A stretch of DNA of 64,000 bases, from NCBI RefSeq assembly GCF_932294415.1, contig NC_065545.1, positions 19,224,857 through 19,288,856 of the forward strand, in the 5' to 3' direction. Each line of letters opens with the position of its first letter. Position 1 is the first letter of the stretch. Shown here in pieces: positions 46,720 through 55,984 of this stretch. Below the pieces are notes generated by a model that worked only from the letters and a program-made list of their open reading frames with translations, was not told where the DNA came from and ran no database searches. The translations under genes were made by a program, and so were the position numbers. Source of the DNA: Quercus robur (lineage: Eukaryota > Streptophyta > Magnoliopsida > Fagales > Fagaceae).

Positions 46720-48929
46720 ATGTCGAGTGACGCGTCTTGTGACGAGTCGTCAGTCCGCGAAGGAGCGGGCTACGACGAGACCTTTGGTTCCGGAAACGAG
46801 TCGGACTTCTCCCTCCCGTCAGAGAGAGAGTCGTCAGCCCAATCTCCTGACGGCAATGAGAGTTTTGCTGAGGGAGAAGATGAGGGAAGAGGGGATGAAA
46901 ATGACGGGGGTGGAATGGATATTGACGGAGGAAATAGTGACGGGGAGGAGAGATCCAGTGAAGGAACCTCGGAGGGTACCGTAGATAACCGTCCCTTCAT
47001 TCTTCCTGAGGATTGGGCCGTCAACAAATTTTTGCCTGGGATGAGTGGTAAAGTTTTTAGGGAGTTACGGATCCGTTATCAGATCCCAGACCACATCCCC
47101 CTCCGTCTCCCTAGAGAGGGTGAGAGGTGTTACTCCGGGCGGACAGCGGACGTTGGCATGTATGACGCCATGTTTGCTGCCGGCCTGAGGTTACCGTTGA
47201 CGGCTCTTCACCGTCAACTAGCTGACTTCCTTGGAATATCCGTCACCCAGGTTGCCCCAAACGCCTGGAGGACTTTTATAGGAGCTGAAATCCTGTGGGG
47301 CAGCTTTAGTGGAGGGCACCGTCAGCTTACACTCGGAGAATTTTTTTATTGCTATAGGCCTCATCACATTGCCTCGTCTAAGGGGACTTATCATTTTAAT
47401 GCCCGAGAGAAAGGGCTACGGTTAGTGTCAGATATGCCTGACTCAAATAGGAACTGGAAGAGTAGGTATTTTTTCGTTGAGGGGACGGACTGGGTGTGCC
47501 GTCAGGAGGAGTGGGCGACGATGCCCAGTGGTTACTTTGACAATACCTGGGCCTTTGTCAAGGATTCAGGTTAATCCCGTCACCCATGAGGTTCGTGCGT
47601 TTTTTGAAGTGACGGTGCTAACACTTGTTATTTTTTCTTTTTCCAGCTTATACCCGTCCGCATATAACTGACGAGCAGGAGGAGTTCATCCATCGGATTC
47701 TAGAAATTCCTTTGGAGGACCGTAAGTGCAGGGATTTGATTACCCTTGACACCCTCCATCTATACTGTGGGGGCCCAAATCCGTCAGCGGAAGCTCGTAG
47801 GTTGGAGGAGTTTGCGCGACGGCGTAAGTAGACTTTTATTTTTCCGTCAGTTTCATTATTTCCGTCACTTTTCCTAAAGTGTTTTCTTTTGTGTTGTAGA
47901 GATGGATTCTGCGAAGCAAAGGATACGGGCTGCCGCAGCTCGTCAGAAGGAGGAGAGGAAGGCCAAGGAAGCAGGGGGGGAAGCCTCGTCAACCCCCACG
48001 GCCGTCGCCAAAGTGGCGAAGAGGAAACCTGACGGGAGTGACGGCCGTCCCTCAAAAAAGCCTGCCGTCACTCCGTCAGTCGAACCATTGAAGGAAAAGT
48101 CCCCTCCGACGTCTGGCCATGGTGCGGGAAAGGGGGTGATGACTTCTGCTGGTCCCGTCACTGAGGGTCCGTGCCGTCTCCTAACCCACAAAGAATATGC
48201 CGTCGGGGAGGTTGAGTCCCTGATAAAACCAACGGACATGGAGCCCTGTGATCAAGTAGGGACGGAGGATTTAGGGGCGTCGGCCCTCTTTGATCTCTCC
48301 AGGGTAAGTTTCTCACATTTTTGGGTTGAACATACCGTATCTTGTTTTGGCGTACTTTTTATCTGACGGAAATGCTCTTTCAGGCCTTGGTTCGTGTCAA
48401 AGCCCTCCGTGACCGTTGCGTGGCGAAGGAGGGGGTCGTCAGTCGAGTTCGCAGCCATAACAAGAACTTGCTGAATCAGCAGGCTCAGTATAAGGAAGCC
48501 GTCCGTCTTCTTAACCAGGAGCTGCAGGAAGTCAAGGAGAAACTGACGACGGTCAGTGGCGAGAACGTCAAGCTCCAAGGAGAGGTGACGGCTCTGGAGG
48601 AGAAGTTACAGACGGCGGGGGCTGACGCGATTGGACACTTCAAAACGTCGCAGTCATTTATTGACTCATGTGGTCAATATTACGGCACTGGGTTCGATGA
48701 CTGCCTTCGACAGGTCGCGTCGGCCTTCCCAGAGCTGGACTTATCTGGGATTTCAATGGATGATGGAGACGACGTCTCTCTTCAACCAGAACCCACTCCG
48801 GAGCGTGACGGCTCGGTAGTCCTGGCTCAGCCTGCTGCTAATCCTACAGCTTCAGATTCTCCAACCGTTATCGTGGATGTTGAAGATCATCAGGCTGACG
48901 GAAATCCTGCTGACGCTCCTCCTGCTTAA
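46720..48929 (+). CDS. Antisense accessory gene of the Tat element: Transposase_28-like, coiled-coil protein
   Basis: Four coding exons on the strand opposite gag-pol: 46720-47569, 47647-47823, 47900-48303 and 48384-48929. Junctions are GT-AG (CAG|GTTAAT, GGC|GTAAGT, AGG|GTAAGT; acceptors CCAG, GTAG, TCAG). Phases are 1, 1, 0 and the frame stays open for 658 aa. The N-terminus is acidic and Ser-rich. Residues about 90-285 (FILPEDWAVNKFLPGM, IPDHIPLRLPREGERCY, LADFLGISVTQVAPNAW) recall Pfam Transposase_28, 'putative gypsy type transposon'. Exon 3 encodes a Lys-rich, disordered, possibly nuclear-targeting part (AKVAKRKPDG). Exon 4 starts with a coiled coil (QELQEVKEKLTTVSGENVKL) and ends in a Pro/Asp-rich tail. 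The start is the ATG after the 5' UTR intron acceptor. Extra antisense ORFs are known in Tat elements; their function is unknown. The domain name rests on memory of the family. Confidence 0.82.
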
Positions 48930-48956
48930 CCATGGCTATGTAAAAATTTTTTGAAA

Positions 48957-49075
48957 ATAGTTGTAATCTTTAGACGGTTTTTTGGAGAACAGTTGTAATT
49001 TTTTAAACAGTTGTAGTTTTTAAACAGTTGTAATTTTAAACAATTGTAGTTTTAAACAATTGTAATGTTTAAGTG
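48957..49075 (+). repeat. Short tandem array of (AAA)CAGTTGTAATTTTT, seven or so copies
   Basis: Units of about 16-18 bp containing TTGTA(A/G)TTTT follow the stop of the antisense gene by about 30 bp. The repeated UGUA word is typical of plant far-upstream polyadenylation elements, so the array may form the 3' end signal of that transcript. The role is inference. Confidence 0.55.
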
Positions 49076-49235
49076 CCCTTGACGTTTATGCATAGTTGCG
49101 CGTATTTCATTTCCGTCGCTTTTATCTCTATCTCAGACAAATGTTGGAAATTCCCGTCTGCTTTTAATACGTCGGCTTTTTAAACTGTTTGAATACCTCG
49201 TCAGCTTTGAGACCGTCAGTTTACAAGTGTTATCT

Positions 49236-49690
49236 TTTGACATCCTTGTTGGTCCGTCAGTTTTGAGGACCTTGCCTCAAAGATGGTTATTCCACCTTAT
49301 CGGACCGTCAGCCCTTAGGCTGTTAGTCTTTTTTGGGCCGTCACCTTCTTGGCCTTGGCCCTGATGTCGTTTGACATCCTTTTGGTCCGTCAGTTTTGAG
49401 GACTTTGTCCCTACGATTGTTACTCTATCTTGTTTGACCGTCAGTCTTTTGGCTTTTAGCCTTTTTGGGCCGTCACCTTCTTGGCCTTGGCCTTGATGTC
49501 ATTTGACATCGTTTTAGCCCGTCAGCTTTTTAGGTGTTGATGTCTTTTGACATCTTTGTTGATCCGTCGGCTTTTTAGCCTTTTCGGACCATTGTTCTCT
49601 TGGCTTTTTTAGCCTTGATGCCTTGACATCTTTCATTAATCCGTCAACTATTAAGGCCTGGGCCCTGTGATGGTTACTCCATCTTATTGG
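49236..49690. repeat. Tandem repeats of about 133 bp in the spacer between the antisense gene and integrase
   Basis: Units begin TTTGACATCC at 49236, 49370 and 49502, then shortened units follow near 49546 and 49623. Each holds GGTCCGTCAGTTTTGAGGAC, GGGCCGTCACCTTCTTGGCC or a variant. No ORF. The CCGTCA words recur once or twice in each unit. Confidence 0.75.
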
Positions 49691-49962
49691 ACCGTCGGCT
49701 TTTTCTTTAGTCCGTGTGTTATGGACTTAGTCGTTTTTTGGGCTGCAAACTTAGTGGTCCGTCGGAAGGAAAATACACTTCAGCAATTTCTGAATAAAAC
49801 TCCTCTTATTGCCATGCATTTAAATAAAAGCAATTAAAACCAAATCCTGCCCTTTGGGCTAAAAAAAGTTGTTGCGAAAAAACTAAAATAAACGATAAAT
49901 CTGAGGAGTTAAACTATAATTTGCTGAAAATATAAAAGGAGTTGGTCTTCATGCTGCTGCTC

Positions 49963-51288
49963 CTATTGGTAGTATTTCCGTAGGTGCTCGGTGTTCCACG
50001 GATGTGGTAGTTTCTGTCCCTCCAATGTTTCAAGGTGGTAAGTACCTTTTCTCTGCCACGACGAAACTCGGTAAGGACCTTCCCAATTGGGGCCGAGCTT
50101 CCCTTGGGTAGGGTCCCTAGCGGCGCCCATGACTTTTCTAAGAACAAGGTCTCCGACTTGGAAGTCTCTGTGTCGGACCCGAGAGTTGTAGCATTTGGCC
50201 ATGCGATCCTGGTACCTAGCGAGCCTTTGTTCTGCTGCTGCCCTGATCTCGTCCACTAGGTCGAGCTGTAGTCGCATAGCCTCGTCGTTTTTGCTCTCAT
50301 CGTGGTTGTGTACCCTGTAGCTTGCGAGTCCAACTTCGGCCGGGATGACTGCTTCGCTTCCGTACGTCAGGCGGAACGGAGTCTCTCCTGTGGGTGTTCT
50401 TGCCGTCGTTCTGTATGCCCATAGTACACTTGGCAATTCTTCGGGCCATATACCTTTTGCCCCCTCGAGCCGAGTCTTGATGATCTTTAGCAAGGATCGG
50501 TTCGTGACTTCGACCTGTCCATTAGCTTGAGGGTGGGCGGGGGAGGAGTAGTGGTTCTTTATTCCCAACTGTGAGCAAAAGTCCCGGAAGTGATCGTTGT
50601 CGAACTGTCTCCCGTTATCCGAGACAAAGACTCTAGGAATGCCAAACCTGCATACGATGCATCTCCAGACGAAGCTCCGAACGTTTTTCTCCGTAATCGT
50701 GGCTAAAGCTTCGGCTTCCACCCATTTCGTGAAATAGTCGATGCCTACTACCAGGAATTTCAGCTGCCGTATAGCTGTAGGGAATGGTCCCATAATGTCT
50801 AATCCCCATTGTGCGAACGGCCATGGGGCTGTCATTGGGGTCAGCTCTTCGGTCGGTTGTCTGATGATATTGCTGAACCGTTGGCATTTGTCGCAGGTCC
50901 TGACATAGGCTTCGGCGTCCTTCTGCATGGTGGGCCAATAATACCCTGCTCGTACAAGCTTGTGTACCAATGATCTGGACCCTGAGTGGTTTCCGCAGAT
51001 TCCTTCATGTACTTCTCTCATGATGTAGTCTGCTTCTTCCGTACCCAAGCACCTTAGATACGGTCGGGAGAAACCTCTCTTGTATAGGACGTCTTTTATC
51101 AGGACGAACCTTGCCGCTTGGACTTTAAGTTTCCTTGCGGCGTCCTTCTCGTCTGGTAAGACCCCGTCTTTTAAGTACGAAACTAACGGTGCTGCCCAGC
51201 TGCTGTCAGAACATATTTCCTGCATGTTGCCGAGATCTATTAGCGGGGAAAGCTGTACAAAAGAGAGTACATTACCAGGGATGACCAT
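49963..51288 (-). CDS. Integrase part of pol (downstream of the in-frame stop)
   Basis: This segment has 441 codons from the first ATG and is in the same frame as gag-pol, from which it is separated by one TAA and 23 sense codons. A zinc-binding region (about 94-135) has His94 and His101 and ends CDKC (Cys132, Cys135). The catalytic core shows LDIMGPFP (Asp164), VSDNGRQF (Asp224) and NGQVEVTNR (Glu260), a complete D-D-E set. A C-terminal domain follows (FQVGDLVLRK, GPYRV). With no promoter of its own it was presumably part of the polyprotein in the parent copy. Confidence 0.9.
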   Translation of the reverse strand: MVIPGNVLSFVQLSPLIDLGNMQEICSDSSWAAPLVSYLKDGVLPDEKDAARKLKVQAARFVLIKDVLYKRGFSRPYLRCLGTEEADYIMREVHEGICGNHSGSRSLVHKLVRAGYYWPTMQKDAEAYVRTCDKCQRFSNIIRQPTEELTPMTAPWPFAQWGLDIMGPFPTAIRQLKFLVVGIDYFTKWVEAEALATITEKNVRSFVWRCIVCRFGIPRVFVSDNGRQFDNDHFRDFCSQLGIKNHYSSPAHPQANGQVEVTNRSLLKIIKTRLEGAKGIWPEELPSVLWAYRTTARTPTGETPFRLTYGSEAVIPAEVGLASYRVHNHDESKNDEAMRLQLDLVDEIRAAAEQRLARYQDRMAKCYNSRVRHRDFQVGDLVLRKVMGAARDPTQGKLGPNWEGPYRVSSWQRKGTYHLETLEGQKLPHPWNTEHLRKYYQ

Positions 51289-51357
51289 TTGCTCAGCTGA
51301 AGCGGCCTTCGCAAGACGGTCGGCTCTCTGATTTTCTTCTCTGGGAATCTGGACGAC

Positions 51358-51360
51358 TTA
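51358..51360 (-). other. In-frame stop codon splitting pol
   Basis: TAA here interrupts an otherwise continuous frame from 55197 to 49963. No frameshift is needed to continue. The codon lies in the second RNase H domain. Confidence 0.85.
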
Positions 51361-54300
51361 GGCTTCTAGGTCTCCCACCCTTGTCTTTACTTCGCCAAGG
51401 TACCTTTTCATCTTTTCGCCCTTGCAATCGTAGTCTCCGTTTATTTGGTTAGTGATGACCTGTGAGTCGCAGTAGATGACTACCCTGGCGGCTCCTGCTG
51501 CTTTGGCAAGGTCAAGTCCTGCTATCAGAGCCTCATACTCTGATTCATTGTTGGTGGCAGGGAAGTCGAAACGGACCATACATTCGATGGTGTCTCCTTC
51601 GGGCGACAGCAGCACGATGCCGGCCCCTGCGGCTTGTCTGTTGGACGATCCGTCCGTATACATGCTCCATTGAGGGGACTCTGCTGCCCCCTCATCTTCC
51701 CCATGGGTGAACTCAGCTATAAAGTCGGCGACGATCTGTCCCTTGATGGCGGTCTGCGGGCGATATTGAATGTCAAATTCGCTTAGTTCTATGGCCCAGA
51801 GTGCTAATCGTCCTGCCGTCTCAGGGCTGCTCATCGCCCGTCGTAGGGGCTTGTCCGTTAGGACGTTTATAGTATGAGCTTGGAAGTATGGCTTGAGCTT
51901 ACGGGCTGCCGTAATCAATGCGAAGGCAAGTTTCTCCATGGGCGGGTATCTCTCTTCGGCACCGTGAAGCGCTCGGCTTGCGTAGTACACGGGTTTCTGC
52001 ACCTTCTCTTCCTCTCTGACCAAGGCCGCGCTAACGGCTGCGGGGGAGACGGCTAGATAGAGGAAAAGTTCCTCTCCTGGCTGCGACGGGCTTAGCAGTG
52101 GTGGGGAGGAGAGGTAAGCCTTCAATCTTTCGAACGCTTGTTGGCACTCGTCAGTCCATTCGAAGGATTTCTTCAATGTTCGGAAGAAGGGCAAGCATTT
52201 GTCCGTCGCCCTTGACACGAACCTATTCAGTGCCGCTATCTTTCCATTGAGGCTTTGCACCTCCTTCACACTTCTTGGTGGTGCCATATCCATAATGGCC
52301 CGGATCTTGTCCGGGTTTGCCTCGATCCCTCTTTGAGACACCATGAATCCCAAGAACTTTCCGGCCGTCACTCCAAAGGCACATTTCCCCGGATTGAGTT
52401 TCATGTTGTAAGAGCGAAGGGTGTCGAATGTTTCTTTGAGATCTCCTAAATGATCTTCCTCCCTTCGGCTTTTGACTAGCATGTCGTCTACATAGACCTG
52501 GACATTCCTCCCAATTTGTTGCGCGAACATTTTGTTCATGAGCCTTTGGTATGTTGCGCCCGCGTTCTTCAGGCCGAAGGGCATGACCTTGTAGCAGAAT
52601 AGGCCTTGGCTGGTCACGAACGACGTTTTCTCCTGGTCGGCTTCGTGCATCCGGATTTGGTTGTATCCTGAGAAAGCGTCCATGAAGCTCAGCAACTGAT
52701 GTCGGGCCGTAGAGTCTACTAGGACATCGACCCTGGGGAGGGGGTAGCTGTCCTTGGGGCAGGCCTTGTTAAGGTCGGTGAAGTCCACACACATTCGCCA
52801 TTTTCCGCTCGCTTTCTTCACCATCACTACATTTGCTAACCAGTCGGGATAGTACACTTCCCTGATGAAGTTTGCATCCCGTAGTTTTCTGACTTCCTCT
52901 GCTATGGCTCGGTCCCGCTCCGGGGCAAACACCCTCTTCTTTTGTCTGACAGGTGAAAAGGCGGGCGACACATTCAGCTTATGCACCATTATTGAAGGAT
53001 CTATTCCTGGCATATCTTCATGACCCCATGCGAATACGTCTTGGTTTTGCCTAAGGAATGTTATGAGCTCTTGGCGGGTCGTGGTGTTAGCGAGTGTTCC
53101 AATTCTGGTCGTTCGGCCAGGATCGGAACTGTCAAGGGGTATCTCTTCTAGCTTCTCAACCGGCTCCGTTACCGTCCGGTGCTCTTCTATACTTAAGGTC
53201 TGAACCTGATCCTCCATTTCCACCATGGCTATGTAACATTCGCGCGCGGCCATCTGATTCCCGCGCAACTCCCCTACTCCGTAGTCAGTTGGGAACTTAA
53301 TCATCAGGTGGTAGGTGGAGGTTACTGCCTTCCATGAGTTGAGCGTGGGTCGCCCGAGGATAGCGTTGTAGGCTGATGAGCAATCAACAACCAAGAATGT
53401 CACGTCCCTGGCTATCTGTTGGGGGTAATCACCCACAACTACGGATAAGGTAACTGCGCCCAGTGGGAATACTCGGCTCCCACCGAAGCCGACAAGCGGG
53501 GCATTTGTCGGGATCAGTCGCCCCCTGTCGATCCTCATCTGCTGGAACGCGGTGTAGTATAAGATATCTGCTGAACTGCCGTTGTCGACGAGCACCCGGT
53601 GCATATTGTAATCTCCTACACGCAAGCTGACGACGAGTGCGTCGTCATGGGGATGGTGAAGGCGTCGTGCGTCTTCTTCTGAGAATCCGATCACGGGACC
53701 TTCTCTCCTTGCTATCTTCGGCACGGCTCCCGTTAGTTGAACATTCTGTATCAGCCGGAGATAGGTCTTACGGGCCTTCTTGGATGACCCGGCAGCGGTT
53801 ATCCCTCCTACGATCATCCTTATATCCCCAATTGGGGGCCTTGGTCGCTCATTGTCCCGTCGGGGGTGCTGGTCTTGTGCGGGGGGATCCGCCCTTTCCT
53901 TGCTAACGAATCTCTGCAGCTTTCCTTGTCTAATAAGGGCTTCAATCTGCTGCTTGAGGTCATAGCAATCTGCTGTGTCGTGGCCGTGGTCGCGGTGGAA
54001 TCGGCAGTACTTATCTCGTGAACGTTTGTTGGGGTCACTCTTCAGCTTCCCTGGGAACGTCAGCGATTCCTCGTCCTTGATCTGCATAAGGACTTGATCT
54101 ATCGGGGCTGTTAGCGGAGTGAAGCTTGTGAACCTTCCCCCCAGGGGCTTAGGGCGTCTTTCGTCCCTTCGGTCCGCGGTTCTTGCCTTTTTTCGGCTTT
54201 GGTCCTGCCGACCGTCTTCCTGCCGTTCTCTTTTTCTAGGCCTCTCTTCCCGAGCTAAAAGTGCATCTTCAGCGTTCATATATTTTGTGGCACGATAAAG

Positions 54301-55197
54301 TACTTCTGACATGGTTTTTGGGTCGTTTTTGTATATGGAAAACAAAAACTTGCCCTTCTTCAAACCATTCGTAAATGCCGCGACAAGTATCTTGTCGTCC
54401 GCTTCGTCGATTGAGAGCGCCTCTTTATTGAAACGGGAGATGTAGGCTCTTAGAGTTTCGTCTTCTCGCTGCTTCATACTCATCAAGCAAGCCGTAGACT
54501 TCTTGTACCGATGGCCTCCAATAAAGTGTGCGGTAAACTGAGCGCTGAGTTCCTTGAAGGTGCTGATGGAGTTTGGGGTCAGTCGACTGAACCAAATTCT
54601 TGCCGCGCCCTTTAGCGTTGTAGGGAAGGCCCTACACATGATGGCGTCCGCTACTCCTTGAAGGTGCATTAGGGTTTTGAAGGTCTCCAGGTGGTCCAGT
54701 GGGTCCTTGACCCCGTCATAACTGTCTATCTGCGGCATGCGGAACTTGCTCGGCAACGGGTAGGAGTTGACGGTTGTGGTGAACGGTGAGTCCGTTCGGT
54801 TGACAAGATCGTCAAGGTCGCTCGATACTCGTCCCTTGAGAGCATTCATCATAACCTCCATTTGTTCCTTCATGGCTTGCATCTCCGCGAGGACGAGGGG
54901 CGGAGTGGTTTCCGCGAGGGAGGGGATGCTCGTGTTCTGTCGTTCAGGTTTGCTCGGGGCGTTGCTGGCCTGGGGTCCTTCCTGGTTTCTCCTGTCAGCG
55001 CTGGTTCCTTCCTGCTCTGCTCCTTGGTTATTGGGAGCTGCATTCTTCTGTCTCAGTTGCTCTTCTAGGTCGTGATTTTGCTTTGTGAGGCGCTCCACGG
55101 CGGCGGCGAGCGTTCTCACTTGTCTTTCAAGCGCGGTTGTAGGGGTTTCTTCTTCCTGAATGTCGTTGTTGGTCGCCATTGAGCGAGTGAGTACCAT
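51358..55197 (-). CDS. Gag-pol polyprotein (Gag, protease, RT, RNase H), ended early by an in-frame TAA
   Basis: An open frame of 1279 codons. Coiled coil about 22-52; Gag about 150-300 (DPLDHLETF, GAARIWFSRL); zinc knuckle of the CxFHxxxGHxTxxC kind about 398-411; aspartic protease with VDNGSSADIL (Asp538); reverse transcriptase about 765-955 with WRMCVDFTDLNKACPK and YVDD (902-905); first RNase H about 1045-1165; second RNase H with MYTDGSSN (Asp1180), ESEYEALIAGL (Glu1219) and YCDSQ (Asp1244). The TAA at 51358-51360 falls before the last catalytic Asp of this second domain, which is read in the same frame further on. The start ATG (55195-55197) lies about 60 bp after the 5' LTR. With a single LTR difference, the stop is probably a recent point change, unless it is read through. 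Confidence 0.93.
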   Translation of the reverse strand: MVLTRSMATNNDIQEEETPTTALERQVRTLAAAVERLTKQNHDLEEQLRQKNAAPNNQGAEQEGTSADRRNQEGPQASNAPSKPERQNTSIPSLAETTPPLVLAEMQAMKEQMEVMMNALKGRVSSDLDDLVNRTDSPFTTTVNSYPLPSKFRMPQIDSYDGVKDPLDHLETFKTLMHLQGVADAIMCRAFPTTLKGAARIWFSRLTPNSISTFKELSAQFTAHFIGGHRYKKSTACLMSMKQREDETLRAYISRFNKEALSIDEADDKILVAAFTNGLKKGKFLFSIYKNDPKTMSEVLYRATKYMNAEDALLAREERPRKRERQEDGRQDQSRKKARTADRRDERRPKPLGGRFTSFTPLTAPIDQVLMQIKDEESLTFPGKLKSDPNKRSRDKYCRFHRDHGHDTADCYDLKQQIEALIRQGKLQRFVSKERADPPAQDQHPRRDNERPRPPIGDIRMIVGGITAAGSSKKARKTYLRLIQNVQLTGAVPKIARREGPVIGFSEEDARRLHHPHDDALVVSLRVGDYNMHRVLVDNGSSADILYYTAFQQMRIDRGRLIPTNAPLVGFGGSRVFPLGAVTLSVVVGDYPQQIARDVTFLVVDCSSAYNAILGRPTLNSWKAVTSTYHLMIKFPTDYGVGELRGNQMAARECYIAMVEMEDQVQTLSIEEHRTVTEPVEKLEEIPLDSSDPGRTTRIGTLANTTTRQELITFLRQNQDVFAWGHEDMPGIDPSIMVHKLNVSPAFSPVRQKKRVFAPERDRAIAEEVRKLRDANFIREVYYPDWLANVVMVKKASGKWRMCVDFTDLNKACPKDSYPLPRVDVLVDSTARHQLLSFMDAFSGYNQIRMHEADQEKTSFVTSQGLFCYKVMPFGLKNAGATYQRLMNKMFAQQIGRNVQVYVDDMLVKSRREEDHLGDLKETFDTLRSYNMKLNPGKCAFGVTAGKFLGFMVSQRGIEANPDKIRAIMDMAPPRSVKEVQSLNGKIAALNRFVSRATDKCLPFFRTLKKSFEWTDECQQAFERLKAYLSSPPLLSPSQPGEELFLYLAVSPAAVSAALVREEEKVQKPVYYASRALHGAEERYPPMEKLAFALITAARKLKPYFQAHTINVLTDKPLRRAMSSPETAGRLALWAIELSEFDIQYRPQTAIKGQIVADFIAEFTHGEDEGAAESPQWSMYTDGSSNRQAAGAGIVLLSPEGDTIECMVRFDFPATNNESEYEALIAGLDLAKAAGAARVVIYCDSQVITNQINGDYDCKGEKMKRYLGEVKTRVGDLEA

Positions 55198-55239
55198 GTA
55201 ACTCTCTTGTCTTGAAAGCGAGAACGTGCTAAAGCGTTT

Positions 55240-55257
55240 TTCCCACAGACGGCGCCA
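55240..55257 (-). other. Primer-binding site
   Basis: On the minus strand TGGCGCCGTCTGTGGGAA begins two bases after the 5' LTR. The leading TGGCGCC would pair with a tRNA 3' end (...GGCGCCA). I do not assign the tRNA with certainty. Confidence 0.75.
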
Positions 55258-55259
55258 AC

Positions 55260-55903
55260 TGATGGTACCGAAAACAATACCACCAATGAGTCACACGTTC
55301 CTCGCACGATCACTAACGGCACCTGCACAACGAAAAAGAATAACCTAGCGGGGAGTACCGGTGTGGTACCGGCCAAGTACCCTCCGAAGGTCAAATTAGA
55401 ATTATTCTCACTGCTCTAGAGTGCTAGAGAGGGTAAATTACGCGTACCTTGGTTTGTGAGGGTGCTTGGGTTTTTATAGTAGAGAGGGCTGACCCTCTTT
55501 TCCTTGGAGTAGAAGTCTTTTCCTTATCGGAGTCTTCCTGGGCGTATTTTACGGGATCCTTTCCATATAGGAGTCCTTAGGTTCCATGAAACGTGGGGAG
55601 CAAGTTATTTATTTGTACATGTAAATGTGTAGAATAGGCGTTTCATAGACTGACGCCGTCAGTCTATGAATCCCGTCAGTCTACACATATCCTATGACCT
55701 TCAGGACGTTCGTCTTTGTGTCCTTTTGCCTTAGGTCACCGTCAGCCTAGAAGGTATGCTGACGGCAATAACGTCTCGTCACCATTGCAAGGCATTCACC
55801 GTCTCCTTTGTTAAGTATGTGCCGTCACCTCTTTTTAGGTCTTCACCGTCGCTCTTGTCCGTTATGTACCGTCACGCTGGCCAGCATAATTTTATCCTCA
55901 TCA
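55260..55903 (-). repeat. 5' LTR of the Tat element
   Basis: A 644-bp LTR at the right end. In coding orientation it starts TGATGAGG and ends ACCATCA. It should hold the promoter for the genomic RNA. Confidence 0.95.
55468..55479 (-). promoter_or_regulatory. Candidate TATA box for the retrotransposon genomic RNA
   Basis: The minus strand reads CTATAAAAACCC inside the 5' LTR, leaving about 180 bp of R-U5 after a start some 30 bp downstream. The same box occurs in the 3' LTR at about 45861-45871. Confidence 0.55.
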
Positions 55904-55984
55904 GTTTTAAAATATTGTATTTTGAAAAAAAGTGTGGAAGGTTTGTACATGAATTTTATTTTTTTTCAATGAAAGAAAAAAAAA

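Larger units (their letters stand above)
45652..55903 (-). mobile_element. Complete young Ty3/gypsy Tat-lineage LTR retrotransposon (10,252 bp) with an antisense gene
   Basis: The LTRs (45652-46295 and 55260-55903) are 644 bp each and begin TGATGG and end CATCA. They differ at one base that I can see (C versus T in TACATG(C/T)AAATG). A perfect GTTTT target duplication flanks the element (45647-45651, 55904-55908). Coding direction is minus, so the right-hand LTR is the 5' LTR. A primer-binding site follows it and a purine tract precedes the 3' LTR. Gag, protease, reverse transcriptase, two RNase H domains and integrase are in one frame interrupted by one stop codon. Integrase after RNase H places it in Ty3/gypsy, and the additional RNase H plus an antisense extra ORF point to the Tat lineage. 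GC content is much higher than in flanking DNA. Confidence 0.95.
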
